Below are positions 5,704 through 5,808 of a DNA stretch of 5,808 nt, piece by piece. Source of the stretch: an uncultured Magnetococcales bacterium (lineage in GTDB: Bacteria; Pseudomonadota; Magnetococcia; Magnetococcales; Magnetaquicoccaceae); the NCBI GenBank assembly GCA_903913345.1, contig CAIWLA010000042.1:1-5808 (forward strand). Direction: 5' to 3'. Position 1 is the first letter of the stretch; each line of letters opens with the position of its first letter. The position numbers and the translations under genes are program-made. The notes beneath the pieces were generated by a model, which did no database searches, was not told the DNA's origin, and worked only from the letters and a program-made list of their open reading frames with translations.

Positions 5704-5808
5704 TGGCCGTAGCAGTGATCAGGATCCTTTTCTGACGACCAGGGGGCGTTGTGCCCCTGTGTGTGTGCGCCCTGCACCAAACCGATGGATTTGATCTGTT
5801 GCCACCCA

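Larger units (their letters stand above)
5549..5808. other. Downstream region rich in hairpins, no supported gene
   Basis: Besides the two strong hairpins there are two smaller ones: TGCCT/AGGCA (5644-5648 with 5655-5659, loop 6) and GGGGC/GCCCC (5743-5747 with 5753-5757, loop 5). A GT run lies at 5758-5767. The minus-strand frame entering from the right edge stays open to 5520, but its composition (many Pro, His and Gly) and its overlap with the end of the MgtC-like gene argue against coding. I see no tRNA or other recognisable RNA gene. Confidence 0.4.

Noticed and set aside
4753..5712. A 319-codon plus-strand frame overlapping the MgtC/DUF4010 gene, and a 239-codon minus-strand frame at 4418-5137
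   Set aside because: Both are shadows of a clearly coding membrane-protein frame. Their translations are His/Gly/Arg-rich or acidic and low in complexity, and neither has a ribosome binding site.
1..5808. CRISPR arrays, tRNA or rRNA genes, prophage or defence genes
   Set aside because: I looked for regularly spaced direct repeats, cloverleaf-like sequences and recognisable protein motifs of such systems and saw none.

Overview
The window holds two complete genes, one gene cut by the left edge, and three non-coding stretches. It looks like chromosome from a Gram-negative, probably proteobacterial, environmental bacterium. The reasons are moderately GC-rich coding sequence, a large soluble multi-domain hybrid histidine kinase, a PhoB/OmpR-type regulator, and an intergenic ATTCCCGCGAAAG-type inverted repeat of a kind common in proteobacterial intergenic DNA. 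Lineages rich in multi-REC hybrid kinases (for example magnetotactic cocci and relatives) would fit, but the sequence alone does not settle the taxon.

Layout. Positions 512 to 1 (minus strand) encode the first 170 residues of a PhoB/OmpR-family response regulator: a full receiver domain and the start of the winged helix, cut by the window edge. Positions 513-744 are a divergent intergenic region. It has a convincing sigma70-type promoter for the regulator (GTGCCA, 17 bp, TATAAT on the minus strand), a weak hairpin plus T8 run in the predicted regulator leader, and a degenerate REP-like inverted repeat. Positions 745-3903 (plus) encode a 1052-residue hybrid kinase with the order REC-PAS-HisKA-HATPase-REC-REC-HPt and a C-terminal helical extension. 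All phosphotransfer residues are visible. Positions 3904-4222 contain no supported gene, but there is a cluster of repeated CAATG-type motifs before the next gene. Positions 4223-5548 (plus) encode a 441-residue polytopic membrane protein, MgtC/SapB-like at the N terminus and DUF4010-like at the C terminus. Positions 5549-5808 hold a series of hairpins, two of them very stable, and no supported gene.

How the parts may work together. The kinase has no membrane segment, so it should act in the cytoplasm, taking input through its N-terminal receiver and its PAS domain. Phosphate would move His278, then a receiver Asp, then His898 of the HPt, then an unknown output regulator. The divergent PhoB/OmpR-type regulator is an adjacent candidate partner, but regulators of this class are more often served directly by a simple kinase, and such a kinase may lie beyond the left edge. 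The MgtC/DUF4010 membrane protein is separated from the kinase by 319 bases and looks like its own transcription unit. No functional link to the kinase is visible. I see no defence system, CRISPR array, tRNA, rRNA or intact mobile element. The unusual signals are mostly in the non-coding gaps.
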